Assembly: GCA_003222235.1 (NCBI GenBank)
Contig: QHVD01000117.1
Span: 1 to 23,771 of the forward strand
Origin: Gemmatimonadota bacterium
GTDB taxonomy: Bacteria > Gemmatimonadota > Gemmatimonadetes > Gemmatimonadales > GWC2-71-9
Direction: 5' to 3'
Length of the DNA: 23,771 bases
A model generated the notes under the pieces. The model did no database searches. It was not told the origin of the DNA and saw only the letters and a program-made list of their open reading frames with translations. Below, in pieces: positions 5,924 through 13,919 of this stretch; the stretch's first letter is position 1, and each line of letters opens with the position of its first letter. The position numbers and the translations under genes were made by a program.

Positions 5924-8788
5924 ATGTCCAGCGAGTCATTGGTCGTCAGGGGTGCCCGCGAGCACAACCTCAAGAACGTCACCGTCGAGATCCCACGCAA
6001 CCGCCTCACAGTCATCACGGGACTGTCGGGGTCGGGGAAATCGTCGCTCGCGTTCGACACGATCTACGCCGAAGGACAGCGTCGCTACGTCGAGTCCCTC
6101 TCCGCCTACGCCCGCCAGTTCCTCGGGCTCATGGAGAAGCCGGACGTGGACGCGATCGAGGGCCTTTCCCCGGCGATCTCCATCGAGCAGAAGACCGCGG
6201 GCCACAACCCGCGCTCCACCGTCGGGACCATCACGGAGGTCTACGACTACCTGCGCCTGCTCTGGGCGCGCGGGGGTACGCCGCACTGCCCCAAGGACGG
6301 ATCGCCCATCGAGCGCCAGAGCGCGTCGCAGATCACCGATCTGGTGCTCGACTGGCCCGAGGGGACGAAGGTCGAGGTGCTCGCGCCGCTCGTGCGCGGT
6401 CGCAAGGGCGAGTTCCGCGACGTGTTCGAGGCCGCGCGCAAGCAGGGCTTCGTGCGCGTGCGCGTGGACGGCGAGACGCACGACCTGTCCCAGGTCCCCA
6501 AGCTCAACCGCCGCCAGAACCACGAGATCGCGGTCGTCGTGGATCGGCTGGTCGTGCGCAAGGCGGACCGGGGCCGGCTCGCCGACTCGATCGAAACCGC
6601 GCTCAAGGCTGCCGACGGGACCGTGGAGGTCGTCCGCCAGGGCCAGGGGGGCGGGGGGGGCGGCCCGAGAGCGACGCTCTTTTCCGAGCGCTATGCGTGC
6701 CCCGAGTGCGGGCTCTCGCTGCCGGAGCTCGAGCCGCGGCAGTTCTCGTTCAACTCGCCCTTCGGTGCTTGCCCGGAATGCTCGGGGCTCGGCGTGCGAC
6801 GCGAGGTCAACGCCGATCTCGTCCTCGGCGATCCCAGCCTCTCGATCCTGGAGGGAGTCATCCTCCCTTGGGGCGAGCCGAGCGGCTACCTGAGGAAAGT
6901 CATCCTGCCTTCGCTCGCCCGCGCGTTCAAGTTCGAGCTGAACGCGCCATGGAGGGACCTCGCGCCACCGGTGAAGAAGGCGCTGCTCTACGGTGCGCCG
7001 GGGCGCACGCTCACGTTTCACTACGACTCGAGCAGCCCCCAGGGCGAGTACCAATCGGCGTGGGAAGGGGTTCTCAAGCACGTCGAGCGCCGCTACCGCG
7101 AGACGGCGTCGGACGGCGTGCGGGAGCAGCTGGAGGAGTACATGGTCGAGCAGCCGTGCCCGGCGTGTCGCGGCAAACGGCTCCGGCCCGAGAGCCTCTC
7201 CGTCCTGGTGCACGGGAAGAGCATCGGCGACGTGGTCGAGTTGTCGGTCGCGGACGCGCTGGCGTTCTTCGAATCGCTGCCGCTCCGCGGCAACGGCCGT
7301 CCCGGCCTCGACCCGGCGATCGCCGGGCCGATCCTGAAGGAGGTGAACGACCGGCTCCGGTTCCTGAGGAACGTGGGCCTCGAATACCTCACCCTCGGGC
7401 GGTCCGCGGAGTCCCTCTCGGGCGGCGAGGCGCAGCGCATTCGCCTCGCGACCCAGATCGGCAGCCGCCTCGTCGGTGTGCTCTACATTCTCGACGAGCC
7501 GTCGGTCGGTCTGCACCAGCGCGACAACGCCCGGTTGCTCGCGACCCTCAAGGACTTGCGCGACCTCGGCAATACCGTGCTGGTCGTGGAGCACGACGAG
7601 GAGACGATCCGCTCGGCCGACCACGTCGTGGACCTGGGTCCCCGCGCCGGCCGGCACGGCGGCGAAGTGGTTGTCACCGGGTCGTTCGGCGAGATCCTCA
7701 GCCACCCCGATTCGCTCACCGCGCGCTACCTGCGGGGCGAGCTGCGCATCCCGGTTCCTCCCCGGCGGCGGGTCGCCGACCCCGAGCGCCGGCTCGGCGT
7801 GGTGGGCGCGCGGCAGCACAACCTCCGCAACCTCACCGTCGAGTTCCCGCTGGGACTGTTCACTGCGGTCACGGGCGTGTCGGGCTCGGGGAAGTCCACG
7901 CTCGTCACCGACATCTTGTACCGCGCGCTGGCCCGCCATTTCTACCGCGCCAGGGTGCTCCCGGGGGCCCACGACCGGATCGAAGGGCTCGACCGGATCG
8001 ACAAGGTGATCGACGTCGACCAGAGCCCCATCGGCCGGACGCCCCGCTCGAACCCCGCGACCTACACCGGGCTGTTCACGCCGATCCGCGAGCTGTTCAC
8101 CTACCTTCCGGAATCGAAGCTGCGCGGCTACGGGCCTGGCCGGTTCTCGTTCAACGTGAAGGGCGGGCGCTGCGAGGCGTGCCACGGGGACGGACTGGTG
8201 AAGGTCGAGATGCACTTCCTCCCCGACGTGTACGTCCCGTGCGAAGTCTGCAAGGGGCGGCGCTATAACCGGGAGACGCTCGAGGTCCGGTATAAAGGAA
8301 AGTCCATCGCCGACGTGCTCGAAATGTCGGTCGCCGAAGCGCTCGACTTCTTCGAGAACCAGCCGCGCATCCGGACGAAACTGGAGCTTCTGAACGACGT
8401 AGGACTGGGGTATATCCACCTCGGCCAGTCCGCGACGACCCTGTCCGGCGGCGAGGCGCAGCGGGTGAAGCTCGCGACCGAACTGGCCAAGCGTGACACG
8501 GGGCGCACGCTCTACATCCTGGACGAGCCGACGACGGGGCTGCACTTCGAAGACGTACGGCTGCTCCTCGAGGTGCTCCACCGCCTCGTGGACAAAGGCA
8601 ATACAGTGGTGGTCATCGAGCACAATCTCGACGTCGTGAAGACCGCCGACTGGGTCATCGACCTGGGTCCGGAGGGCGGAGCGGCGGGGGGGACCGTGGT
8701 CGCTGCCGGGACGCCGGAGCGCGTGGCGCGGGTGGAGGCCTCGTACACGGGCCGGTTCCTCCGCAAGGTGCTGGCGGTCGGGGATTAG
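5924..8788 (+). CDS. uvrA: UvrABC system protein A (excision nuclease ATPase)
   Basis: Encodes 954 residues (E. coli UvrA is 940). It is the DNA-damage sensor of nucleotide excision repair: as a dimer with UvrB it scans DNA and loads UvrB at lesions. Two ABC ATPase modules are complete. The first has Walker A GLSGSGKSS (33-41), LSGGEAQRI near 498 and LYILDEPSVGLH. The second has GVSGSGKST near 651, LSGGEAQRV near 840 and LYILDEPTTGLH. A CPEC zinc knuckle lies near 259-262 with a second CPEC half about 25 residues on, and the C-terminal zinc finger uses CEAC (750-753) and CEVC (773-776). The start MSSESLVVRGAREHNLKNV matches the family N-terminus; the longer open frame upstream overlaps cutA and was rejected. 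Only AAGG two bases before the ATG could serve as a ribosome site. A G6-C-G8 tract at 6646-6660 encodes a Gly-rich insert. Confidence 0.98.
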   Translation: MSSESLVVRGAREHNLKNVTVEIPRNRLTVITGLSGSGKSSLAFDTIYAEGQRRYVESLSAYARQFLGLMEKPDVDAIEGLSPAISIEQKTAGHNPRSTVGTITEVYDYLRLLWARGGTPHCPKDGSPIERQSASQITDLVLDWPEGTKVEVLAPLVRGRKGEFRDVFEAARKQGFVRVRVDGETHDLSQVPKLNRRQNHEIAVVVDRLVVRKADRGRLADSIETALKAADGTVEVVRQGQGGGGGGPRATLFSERYACPECGLSLPELEPRQFSFNSPFGACPECSGLGVRREVNADLVLGDPSLSILEGVILPWGEPSGYLRKVILPSLARAFKFELNAPWRDLAPPVKKALLYGAPGRTLTFHYDSSSPQGEYQSAWEGVLKHVERRYRETASDGVREQLEEYMVEQPCPACRGKRLRPESLSVLVHGKSIGDVVELSVADALAFFESLPLRGNGRPGLDPAIAGPILKEVNDRLRFLRNVGLEYLTLGRSAESLSGGEAQRIRLATQIGSRLVGVLYILDEPSVGLHQRDNARLLATLKDLRDLGNTVLVVEHDEETIRSADHVVDLGPRAGRHGGEVVVTGSFGEILSHPDSLTARYLRGELRIPVPPRRRVADPERRLGVVGARQHNLRNLTVEFPLGLFTAVTGVSGSGKSTLVTDILYRALARHFYRARVLPGAHDRIEGLDRIDKVIDVDQSPIGRTPRSNPATYTGLFTPIRELFTYLPESKLRGYGPGRFSFNVKGGRCEACHGDGLVKVEMHFLPDVYVPCEVCKGRRYNRETLEVRYKGKSIADVLEMSVAEALDFFENQPRIRTKLELLNDVGLGYIHLGQSATTLSGGEAQRVKLATELAKRDTGRTLYILDEPTTGLHFEDVRLLLEVLHRLVDKGNTVVVIEHNLDVVKTADWVIDLGPEGGAAGGTVVAAGTPERVARVEASYTGRFLRKVLAVGD

Positions 8789-8822
8789 GACCGTAGGTTG
8801 CTAGGGGTGCGAGACTGACGGG

Positions 8823-9110
8823 ATGGATATGGAAGGGGTCCTCGCCATCATCTTTATCTTCGGGGGTGGGTCTCTCTTCCTGCTCGCCCTCTCGCCCGTG
8901 GGCAGAGCGCTCGCCGAGCGGATCCGGCGCCAGGGCGGTGCGGCACTCCCGGAAGACGTCCGGGCGGAGCTCGACGCGCTCCGCTCGGAGCTGTCGGGTG
9001 AGGTGCAGCAGCTCCGCGTGGAGGTGAGCGAGCTCAGCGAGCGCATGGACTTCGCCGAGCGGCTGCTCGCGAAGAACCGCGACGCGCAGCAGATCGGGCC
9101 GGGGCAATGA
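8823..9110 (+). CDS. Small membrane-anchored coiled-coil protein, copy 1 (PspB-like layout)
   Basis: Encodes 95 residues (93 if the second ATG at 8829 is used; neither has a strong Shine-Dalgarno sequence). Residues about 5-25 (GVLAIIFIFGGGSLFLLAL) form one transmembrane helix, followed by a basic stretch and a coiled coil from about 45 to 85. The coil ends in VSELSERMDFAERLLAKNR, a motif repeated in the next two small genes. One membrane helix plus a C-terminal coil, next to pspA, is the layout of PspB of the phage-shock system, though clear sequence homology cannot be claimed by eye. The gene starts 34 nt after uvrA and may be co-transcribed with it. Its TGA overlaps a possible 18-codon minigene as ATGA. 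Coding status is well supported by the paralogue; function is inferred from context. Confidence 0.75.
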   Translation: MDMEGVLAIIFIFGGGSLFLLALSPVGRALAERIRRQGGAALPEDVRAELDALRSELSGEVQQLRVEVSELSERMDFAERLLAKNRDAQQIGPGQ

Positions 9111-9163
9111 GCGGCGGAGAGCGCGTGTCCGAGGCGGAGCGGCTCGCGCGGCGGAGCGAGTGA
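9107..9163 (+). CDS. Possible 18-codon minigene between the two membrane coiled-coil genes
   Basis: ATG at 9107 overlaps the TGA of copy 1 (ATGA), and the frame ends at TGA 9161-9163, whose last A is the first base of the ATG of copy 2 (TGATG). The peptide would be MSGGERVSEAERLARRSE. It is charged and resembles a decayed version of the neighbouring SELxERxDFxERLLA motif. It could be a real micropeptide, a translational relay that carries ribosomes from copy 1 to copy 2, or chance. The start-stop overlaps at both ends are the only strong evidence. Confidence 0.3.
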   Translation: MSGGERVSEAERLARRSE

Positions 9164-9423
9164 TGGACCCGGTGTTCATCCCCATCATCGCGATCGGCGG
9201 GTTCTTCGCGTGGATGATCGCGTTGACCGTGAGCAAGGCCTACGCGGCAAGGCTCGCGGCGCAGACCCGGGTGGTTCCCCAGGCCGGCGCGGGCCAGGAG
9301 GAGGTGCTCGCGGCGGTGGAGGAGCTGCGCCGGGAGGTGGCGGAGCTGGCGGAGCGGGTAGATTTTACCGAGCGCTTGCTCGCCAAGTCCCGTGCGGAGG
9401 AGGGGCCTGCGCCGCCCCGCTGA
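9163..9423 (+). CDS. Small membrane-anchored coiled-coil protein, copy 2
   Basis: Encodes 86 residues from ATG 9163. This start is preferred over the in-frame GTG at 9160 because GGAG at 9153-9156 lies 6 nt before the ATG and only 3 nt before the GTG. Residues about 4-23 (FIPIIAIGGFFAWMIALTV) are a transmembrane helix. A Gln/Glu-rich coil follows, ending in VAELAERVDFTERLLAKSR and a short Pro-rich tail. Size, layout and motif match copy 1, so the two look like a tandem duplication. Like copy 1 it precedes pspA and may help recruit or sense membrane stress for PspA; that role is inferred. I know no characterised homologue. Confidence 0.75.
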   Translation: MDPVFIPIIAIGGFFAWMIALTVSKAYAARLAAQTRVVPQAGAGQEEVLAAVEELRREVAELAERVDFTERLLAKSRAEEGPAPPR

Positions 9424-9445
9424 ACGGGGGAAATGCTTGGCTTGC

Positions 9446-9451
9446 GGGAGG
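9446..9451 (+). promoter_or_regulatory. Shine-Dalgarno site fixing the start of the 32-residue ORF
   Basis: GGGAGG lies 5 nt before the ATG at 9457. It is better placed than any site before the alternative in-frame ATG at 9433, where G residues sit only 2 nt away. Confidence 0.55.
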
Positions 9452-9456
9452 CGTAC

Positions 9457-9555
9457 ATGATTCAGGGTCAGGTCTCGGAGCTCGCCGAGCGATTAGATTT
9501 TGCCGAGCGGCTGCTCGCCGAGCGGCGGGAGCGCAAGTTGGGCGCGGGGCCATGA
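9457..9555 (+). CDS. Micro-protein made only of the shared coiled-coil motif, copy 3
   Basis: Encodes 32 residues from ATG 9457, chosen because a strong GGGAGG ribosome site precedes it at the right distance; an in-frame ATG at 9433 would give 40 residues. Nearly the whole peptide is the family motif VSELAERLDFAERLLAERR, with a short basic tail and no membrane helix. It therefore looks like the C-terminal coil of copies 1 and 2 made as a free soluble peptide. It could compete with or bridge the membrane-bound coils, for example in binding PspA. The alternative is a remnant of a third duplicate whose anchor was lost; the preserved frame and motif argue against simple decay. The gene ends 27 nt before pspA. 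Confidence 0.6.
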   Translation: MIQGQVSELAERLDFAERLLAERRERKLGAGP

Positions 9556-9582
9556 GGGCCCGCCAGTACATAGAGGGTCGTC

Positions 9583-10347
9583 ATGGGCATTTTTGACCGT
9601 CTCTCGACGCTGATCCGGTCGAACATCAACGACCTGATCTCCCGTGCCGAGAACCCCGAAAAGATGCTGAACCAGCTGATCGTCGATATGCGCACTCAGC
9701 TGGCGAAGGCGAAGCAGCAGGTGGCCGCGGCCATCGCGGACGAGAAGCGCCTGGCCGCGCAAGTGGACCAGGAGCGAAAGGCCGCCGAGGATTGGGAGCG
9801 GCGCGCCGTGCTCGCGGTGCAGGAAGGGCGCGACGACCTCGCGAAGCAGGCGCTGCTGCGGCACAACGAGCACGCCCAGGGCGCGTTGCAGCTGCACGAC
9901 ACGTGGATCAAACACCGAGAGGAGACGGAGAGGCTCAAGGTCTCGCTGCGACAGCTCAACGATCGGATCGAGGACGCGCGGCGCAAGAAGAACATCCTGA
10001 TTGCCCGCCAGAAGCGCGCCGAGGCCCACAAGCGCATTCAGGAGACGATGTCTTCGATCGGCGACAAGAGCGTGTTCGAGACGTTCGAGCGCATGGCGGA
10101 GCAGATCGAGCACGAGGAGCGCAAGCTGATTGCGGCGGCCGAGGTGAACGAGGACCTGTCCGGCGACACGCTGCTCAAACAGTTTCAGTCCATCGAGGTG
10201 AAGGCGGACGCGGATCAGCAGCTCCTCGAGCTGAAGCGCAAGATGGGGCTCCTGCCCGCCGCGTCGCCGGCCGAGGCGAAGCAGCTCGGCAAGGGAGCCA
10301 AGGAGGCCGAGCTGATCGAGGATGACGACCCCGAGCACCAGCACTGA
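9583..10347 (+). CDS. pspA: PspA/IM30 (Vipp1) family membrane-stress protein
   Basis: Encodes 254 residues. PspA proteins are related to ESCRT-III; they assemble on the inner face of the cytoplasmic membrane and maintain its integrity under stress. The N-terminus MGIFDRLSTLIRSNINDLI is the amphipathic membrane-binding helix. The motif RAENPEKMLNQLIVDMR is the family hallmark, and residues about 25-220 form long charged coiled-coil helices. The C-terminal tail (about 225-254) is acidic and ends EDDDPEHQH. GAGGG 5 nt before the ATG supports the start. Three small coiled-coil genes precede it and a permease follows, in place of the pspBC/pspF set of enterobacteria. No sigma-54 promoter was seen. 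Confidence 0.95.
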   Translation: MGIFDRLSTLIRSNINDLISRAENPEKMLNQLIVDMRTQLAKAKQQVAAAIADEKRLAAQVDQERKAAEDWERRAVLAVQEGRDDLAKQALLRHNEHAQGALQLHDTWIKHREETERLKVSLRQLNDRIEDARRKKNILIARQKRAEAHKRIQETMSSIGDKSVFETFERMAEQIEHEERKLIAAAEVNEDLSGDTLLKQFQSIEVKADADQQLLELKRKMGLLPAASPAEAKQLGKGAKEAELIEDDDPEHQH

Positions 10348-10370
10348 ACACTGAGCCGTCGTCCGCGCGG

Positions 10371-11408
10371 TTGTCGGGCGCCACGTTCGTGGCGCTCTTT
10401 GTTGCCGCCCTGACCATCTGGTTCTTCATCCGGGTGGTCGACGTCGTGTTGCTGGTGTTCATCGCCGTCCTGTGTGCAGTCTACCTCTCGGCGGTCGTCG
10501 CGACCCTCGCCGCCGTGGCGGGAACGGGCGCCCTGCTGGTGCCGCCGGTCATCGAGCAGACGCAGGCGCTGGTCTCGGGCTTGCCGCAGACCCTCACCGG
10601 CATCCAGAACGTCCTCGCCCGCTGGGCCAGCGATTATCCCGTGCTGCGCTACACCGGCCTCGCCGATCCCTCGGCGGGGTTTGTGGCCGGCCTGATCGAC
10701 GACGCGGCGGCCTTCTTGCGTGGCTCGCTGCTCCCGTACGCGCGTGCCGGCGGGAAGCTGTTCATCGAAGGCGCGAGCGTCGTGGTAATGGCGCTGTATC
10801 TCGCGAACCGGCCCCGGCTGTACCGCGACGGCATCCTGTCGCTGGTCTCGCCGCGGCGCCGCGCCGTCGGCACCCGCGTCCTCGACGACGCGGGTGCGAC
10901 CCTACGCGCGTGGGTCGTGGGTCAGCTCCTCGCCATGACGGTGTTGGGCGTGCTCACGGCCATCGGCCTGTGGGCGCTGGGTGTGCCGTATTGGCTCGCC
11001 TTCGGCATCTTTACCGGGCTCGTCGCGGTCGTGCCGTTTTTCGGCACCCTCTTCTCCACGCTCCTCCCCGCGCTGTTCGTCGTGGGAACCGGCGACTGGC
11101 TCAAGGTGCTCGCGGTGATCGCGCTCGGCGTCGCGGTGCACGTGGTCGAGTCGAACTACGTCGTGCCGCGCATCATGGAGCGGCGGGTGTCGCTGCCCCC
11201 GGTGCTCACGATCACGAGCGTCCTCATCATGGGCGCGCTGCTCGGCGTCGTCGGGCTCGTCGTGGCCGTGCCGGTGCTCGCGGTCGCCCTGGTGGTCATC
11301 CGCCACGTCTTACAGGCCGAGATCTACGGCGACACCCGTCACCCTGAGCCGGCCGTGCTGCGCGCGAGCGGGGAGCAGCGGACGCCGCGGACGCAGCTCA
11401 CCGTCTGA
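10371..11408 (+). CDS. AI-2E/PerM family membrane transporter with a probable internal gap
   Basis: Encodes 345 residues from TTG 10371. An alternative CTG at 10344 would form a CTGA overlap with the pspA stop and add LNTEPSSAR; no ATG or GTG is available because the frame is closed at 10323. About eight hydrophobic segments are visible, and the motif GVPYWLAFGIFTGLVAVVPFFG is broken in two here for length (GVPYWLAFGIF, then TGLVAVVPFFG). The late segment ESNYVVPRIMERRVSLPPV is also typical of the family. Members export small molecules or ions; the substrate here is unknown. Normally a linker of some 20 residues or more with a basic Pro-containing segment separates the first two helices. Here CAVYLSAV runs straight into VATLAAVAG, which suggests an in-frame deletion. 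The stop overlaps the next ATG as TGATG. Confidence 0.85.
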   Translation: MSGATFVALFVAALTIWFFIRVVDVVLLVFIAVLCAVYLSAVVATLAAVAGTGALLVPPVIEQTQALVSGLPQTLTGIQNVLARWASDYPVLRYTGLADPSAGFVAGLIDDAAAFLRGSLLPYARAGGKLFIEGASVVVMALYLANRPRLYRDGILSLVSPRRRAVGTRVLDDAGATLRAWVVGQLLAMTVLGVLTAIGLWALGVPYWLAFGIFTGLVAVVPFFGTLFSTLLPALFVVGTGDWLKVLAVIALGVAVHVVESNYVVPRIMERRVSLPPVLTITSVLIMGALLGVVGLVVAVPVLAVALVVIRHVLQAEIYGDTRHPEPAVLRASGEQRTPRTQLTV

Positions 11409-12478
11409 TGCCGCCCCCGAAGACGCACCGCTTCTTGATCATCGCCGACGGACAGTTCGGGCCCCTGACGTCGAAGACCGCCAACTGCTGCATCCGCTAC
11501 ATGCCGGAACGGATCGTGGGAGTCCTCGACCGCTCCCACGCCGGAAAGACCGCTCAAGCCGTGCTGGGCTTTGGCGGCGCGATCCCAGTGGTGGGTGAGT
11601 TCGAGCGCGGCCTGGCCCTGGGCGCGAGCGCGGTCCTCATCGGTATCGCCCCGACCGGCGGCCAACTGCCGGCCGAGTGGCGCGGCTGGCTGCGCACCGC
11701 CATCGAGCGCGGGTTCGAGATCTGGAGCGGCCTGCACACGTTCATCGGCGACGACCCCGAGCTGGGCGCGCTGGCGCGAGAGCGCGGCGTGCGGATCCTG
11801 GACGCGCGCAAGCCGCCCCCGAACCTCCCGGTCGCGGACGGGCGCGCGGCCGAGGTGGGCGCTTACGTGGTCCAGACCGTCGGATCGGACTGCAACGTCG
11901 GGAAGATGACGGCGCAAGTCGAGCTGCGGGACGCGCTGCGGCAGCGGGGGCATCGCACGCGCTTCGTCGCGACCGGGCAGACGGGGATATTCATCGAGGG
12001 GTGGGGGATCGCCGTGGACGCGGTGGTGGCGGATTTCGTCGCCGGGGCGGCGGAGACCCTGGTCCTCGAGGCGGCGAAGGACGCCGACATCGTTCTCGTC
12101 GAGGGGCAGGGGAGCCTGATCCACCCCGGTTACTCCGGCGTCACCCTCGGCCTGCTGCACGGCTCCTGTCCGGACGCCCTGATCCTGTGCCACCAGGCGA
12201 CGCGCACCTACATCGGCGACTATCACGGGCGAGAGCCGTGGGTGAAGATCCCGCCGCTCCCCGAGCTGGTGGAGATCTACGAGCGGGCGGCGGCGCCGGT
12301 CCGGCCGGCGAAAGTCATCGGTATCTGCCTCAACACGTTCGATCTGACGGACGCTCAGGCGGAGGCCGCGATCTCCCGCGCGGCCGCCGACACGGGCCTG
12401 CCCACCACCGATCCGGTGCGGTTCGGGGCTGCGCCGTTGGTGGACGCGATCGTGCGCGAGGCGATGGCCGCGCGTTGA
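11408..12478 (+). CDS. DUF1611 family P-loop protein (DgcN-like)
   Basis: Encodes 356 residues and overlaps the upstream stop by one base (TGATG). An N-terminal Rossmann-like part (about 1-150) includes YMPERIVGVLDRSHAGKTA. A P-loop domain follows, with VGSDCNVGKMT near 157-167, an Asp/Glu-rich DADIVLVEGQGSLIHPGYS segment and LILCHQATR. This layout is that of the DUF1611 family. Some members (DgcN) act with the epimerase DgcA as D-glutamate N-acetyltransferases in D-glutamate catabolism. No DgcA-like gene lies beside it here; the next gene is cysS, 7 nt away. The specific D-glutamate role is therefore uncertain. The family call is good, the reaction is not shown by the sequence. Confidence 0.8.
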   Translation: MPPPKTHRFLIIADGQFGPLTSKTANCCIRYMPERIVGVLDRSHAGKTAQAVLGFGGAIPVVGEFERGLALGASAVLIGIAPTGGQLPAEWRGWLRTAIERGFEIWSGLHTFIGDDPELGALARERGVRILDARKPPPNLPVADGRAAEVGAYVVQTVGSDCNVGKMTAQVELRDALRQRGHRTRFVATGQTGIFIEGWGIAVDAVVADFVAGAAETLVLEAAKDADIVLVEGQGSLIHPGYSGVTLGLLHGSCPDALILCHQATRTYIGDYHGREPWVKIPPLPELVEIYERAAAPVRPAKVIGICLNTFDLTDAQAEAAISRAAADTGLPTTDPVRFGAAPLVDAIVREAMAAR

Positions 12479-12485
12479 CGCCCCC

Positions 12486-13919
12486 ATGACGCTCTCCTTG
12501 CATAACACGCTCACGCGCCGCGTCGAGCCGTTTCAGCCACTTGTCCCGCCGCGCGTCACGCTCTACACGTGCGGTCCCACGGTCTGGAACTACGCCCACA
12601 TCGGCAACTTCCGCACGTTCCTGTTCGAGGACCTGCTGCGCCGCCACCTCGAGTTCTCGGGCTACGAGGTGTTCCACATCATGAACCTCACGGACGTGGA
12701 CGACCGCACCATCAAGGCCGCGGCGGCGGCGGGGAAGCGGCTCGCGGAGCACACGGCGCCGTTCGTCGAGGCGTTCTTCGAGGACAGCGAGTACCTCCGC
12801 ATCCGGCCGGCCCACGTCTACCCGCGGGCGACGGAATCGGTGCCGGCGATGGTCGCGCTGGTGGAGCGGCTGCTCGAGCGAGGGGTCGCCTACAAGGGCG
12901 AGGACGGGTCGGTGTACTTCGCCATCGGGAAGTTCCCGGGTTACGGGCGGCTCTCGAACCTCGACCGCCGCGAGCTGAAGGTGGGCGCCCGAGTGGCGAG
13001 CGACGAGTACAAGAAGGACGACCCACGCGACTTCGCCCTATGGAAGAAGGCGGAGCCGATCGACGAGCAGGTGGGCGCGGCCTGGGATGCGCCGTTCGGG
13101 CGCGGGCGCCCGGGGTGGCACCTCGAGTGCTCGGCGATGTCGCTCGACGAGGTGCGCCGGCGGTTCGCGGTCGAGACGCTCGACATCCACGCGGGGGGCG
13201 TCGATCTCATCTTCCCACACCACGAGGACGAGATCGCCCAGTCCGAGGCCGCGACCGGGTGCCCGTTTGCGCGATACTGGCTGCACGGCGAGTTCCTGAA
13301 CGTCCGGGGCACGAAGATGTCCAAGCGGTTCGGGAACTTCCTCACGGCGCGGGATCTCCGCGACCAGGGCGTGAACGCGGCTGCCGTGCGGCCCCTGGTG
13401 TGGCAGACGCACTATCGCCAGCCCCTGGACTTGAACGACGAGGCGCTCGAAGGCGCCAGGCAGGGCGTCAAGCGGCTGGGCGAGCTCCACGAGCGGCTGC
13501 GGGAGCGCGGCCGATCGGATTCGGCGGGGCCCGCCGGGACGGAGGTGCTCGCCGGGCTGTCGAGGGACGTCGCGCGGGACGTCGCCGCCGCGCTCGACGA
13601 CGACCTGAACGCGCCGCAGGCCGTGGCGACCGTGTTCGACTTCGTGCGCGCCGCCAACCGGGAGCTGGACCGTGCGGCGGGAGGAGCGGCCACGGCCCTG
13701 GCCACCTTCGAGCGGATCATGGGCGTTCTCGACGTCCTTCCCACGCCCAGGGCGCTCACTCCCGAGTTCCGGCGCTGGATCGAGGAGCAGCTCGCGGCCC
13801 GAGAGCGGGCCCGTAAGACGAAGGATTTCGAGGAGGCGGACCGCATCCGCGTGGAGCTCCGGGCCCGCGACGTCGAGCTCGAGGACACGCCCAGCGGCAC
13901 CAAGTGGCGGGTCCTCTAG
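12486..13919 (+). CDS. cysS: Cysteinyl-tRNA synthetase
   Basis: Encodes 477 residues and charges tRNA-Cys with cysteine using ATP. It is a class I synthetase. The HIGH signature appears as HIGN (38-41), and the KMSKS signature as KMSKR (277-281), the last Ser being Arg. The zinc site that selects cysteine is intact: Cys29, Cys215 in WHLECSAMS, His245 in FPHHEDE and Glu249. The C-terminal DALR-type and anticodon-recognition region ends in a helical stretch (ARERARKTKDFEEADRIR). Size matches the family (about 460-480). It starts 7 nt after the DUF1611 stop. Its stop codon is part of a small hairpin at 13918-13937, and tRNA-Thr begins 51 nt downstream. Confidence 0.97.
   Translation: MTLSLHNTLTRRVEPFQPLVPPRVTLYTCGPTVWNYAHIGNFRTFLFEDLLRRHLEFSGYEVFHIMNLTDVDDRTIKAAAAAGKRLAEHTAPFVEAFFEDSEYLRIRPAHVYPRATESVPAMVALVERLLERGVAYKGEDGSVYFAIGKFPGYGRLSNLDRRELKVGARVASDEYKKDDPRDFALWKKAEPIDEQVGAAWDAPFGRGRPGWHLECSAMSLDEVRRRFAVETLDIHAGGVDLIFPHHEDEIAQSEAATGCPFARYWLHGEFLNVRGTKMSKRFGNFLTARDLRDQGVNAAAVRPLVWQTHYRQPLDLNDEALEGARQGVKRLGELHERLRERGRSDSAGPAGTEVLAGLSRDVARDVAAALDDDLNAPQAVATVFDFVRAANRELDRAAGGAATALATFERIMGVLDVLPTPRALTPEFRRWIEEQLAARERARKTKDFEEADRIRVELRARDVELEDTPSGTKWRVL

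Noticed and set aside
5936..8623. Minus-strand open frame of 895 codons opposite uvrA
   Set aside because: It is a mirror of UvrA codons in high-GC DNA, shows no domain, and is full of His/Arg/Val-rich low-information sequence. UvrA is unambiguous on the plus strand.
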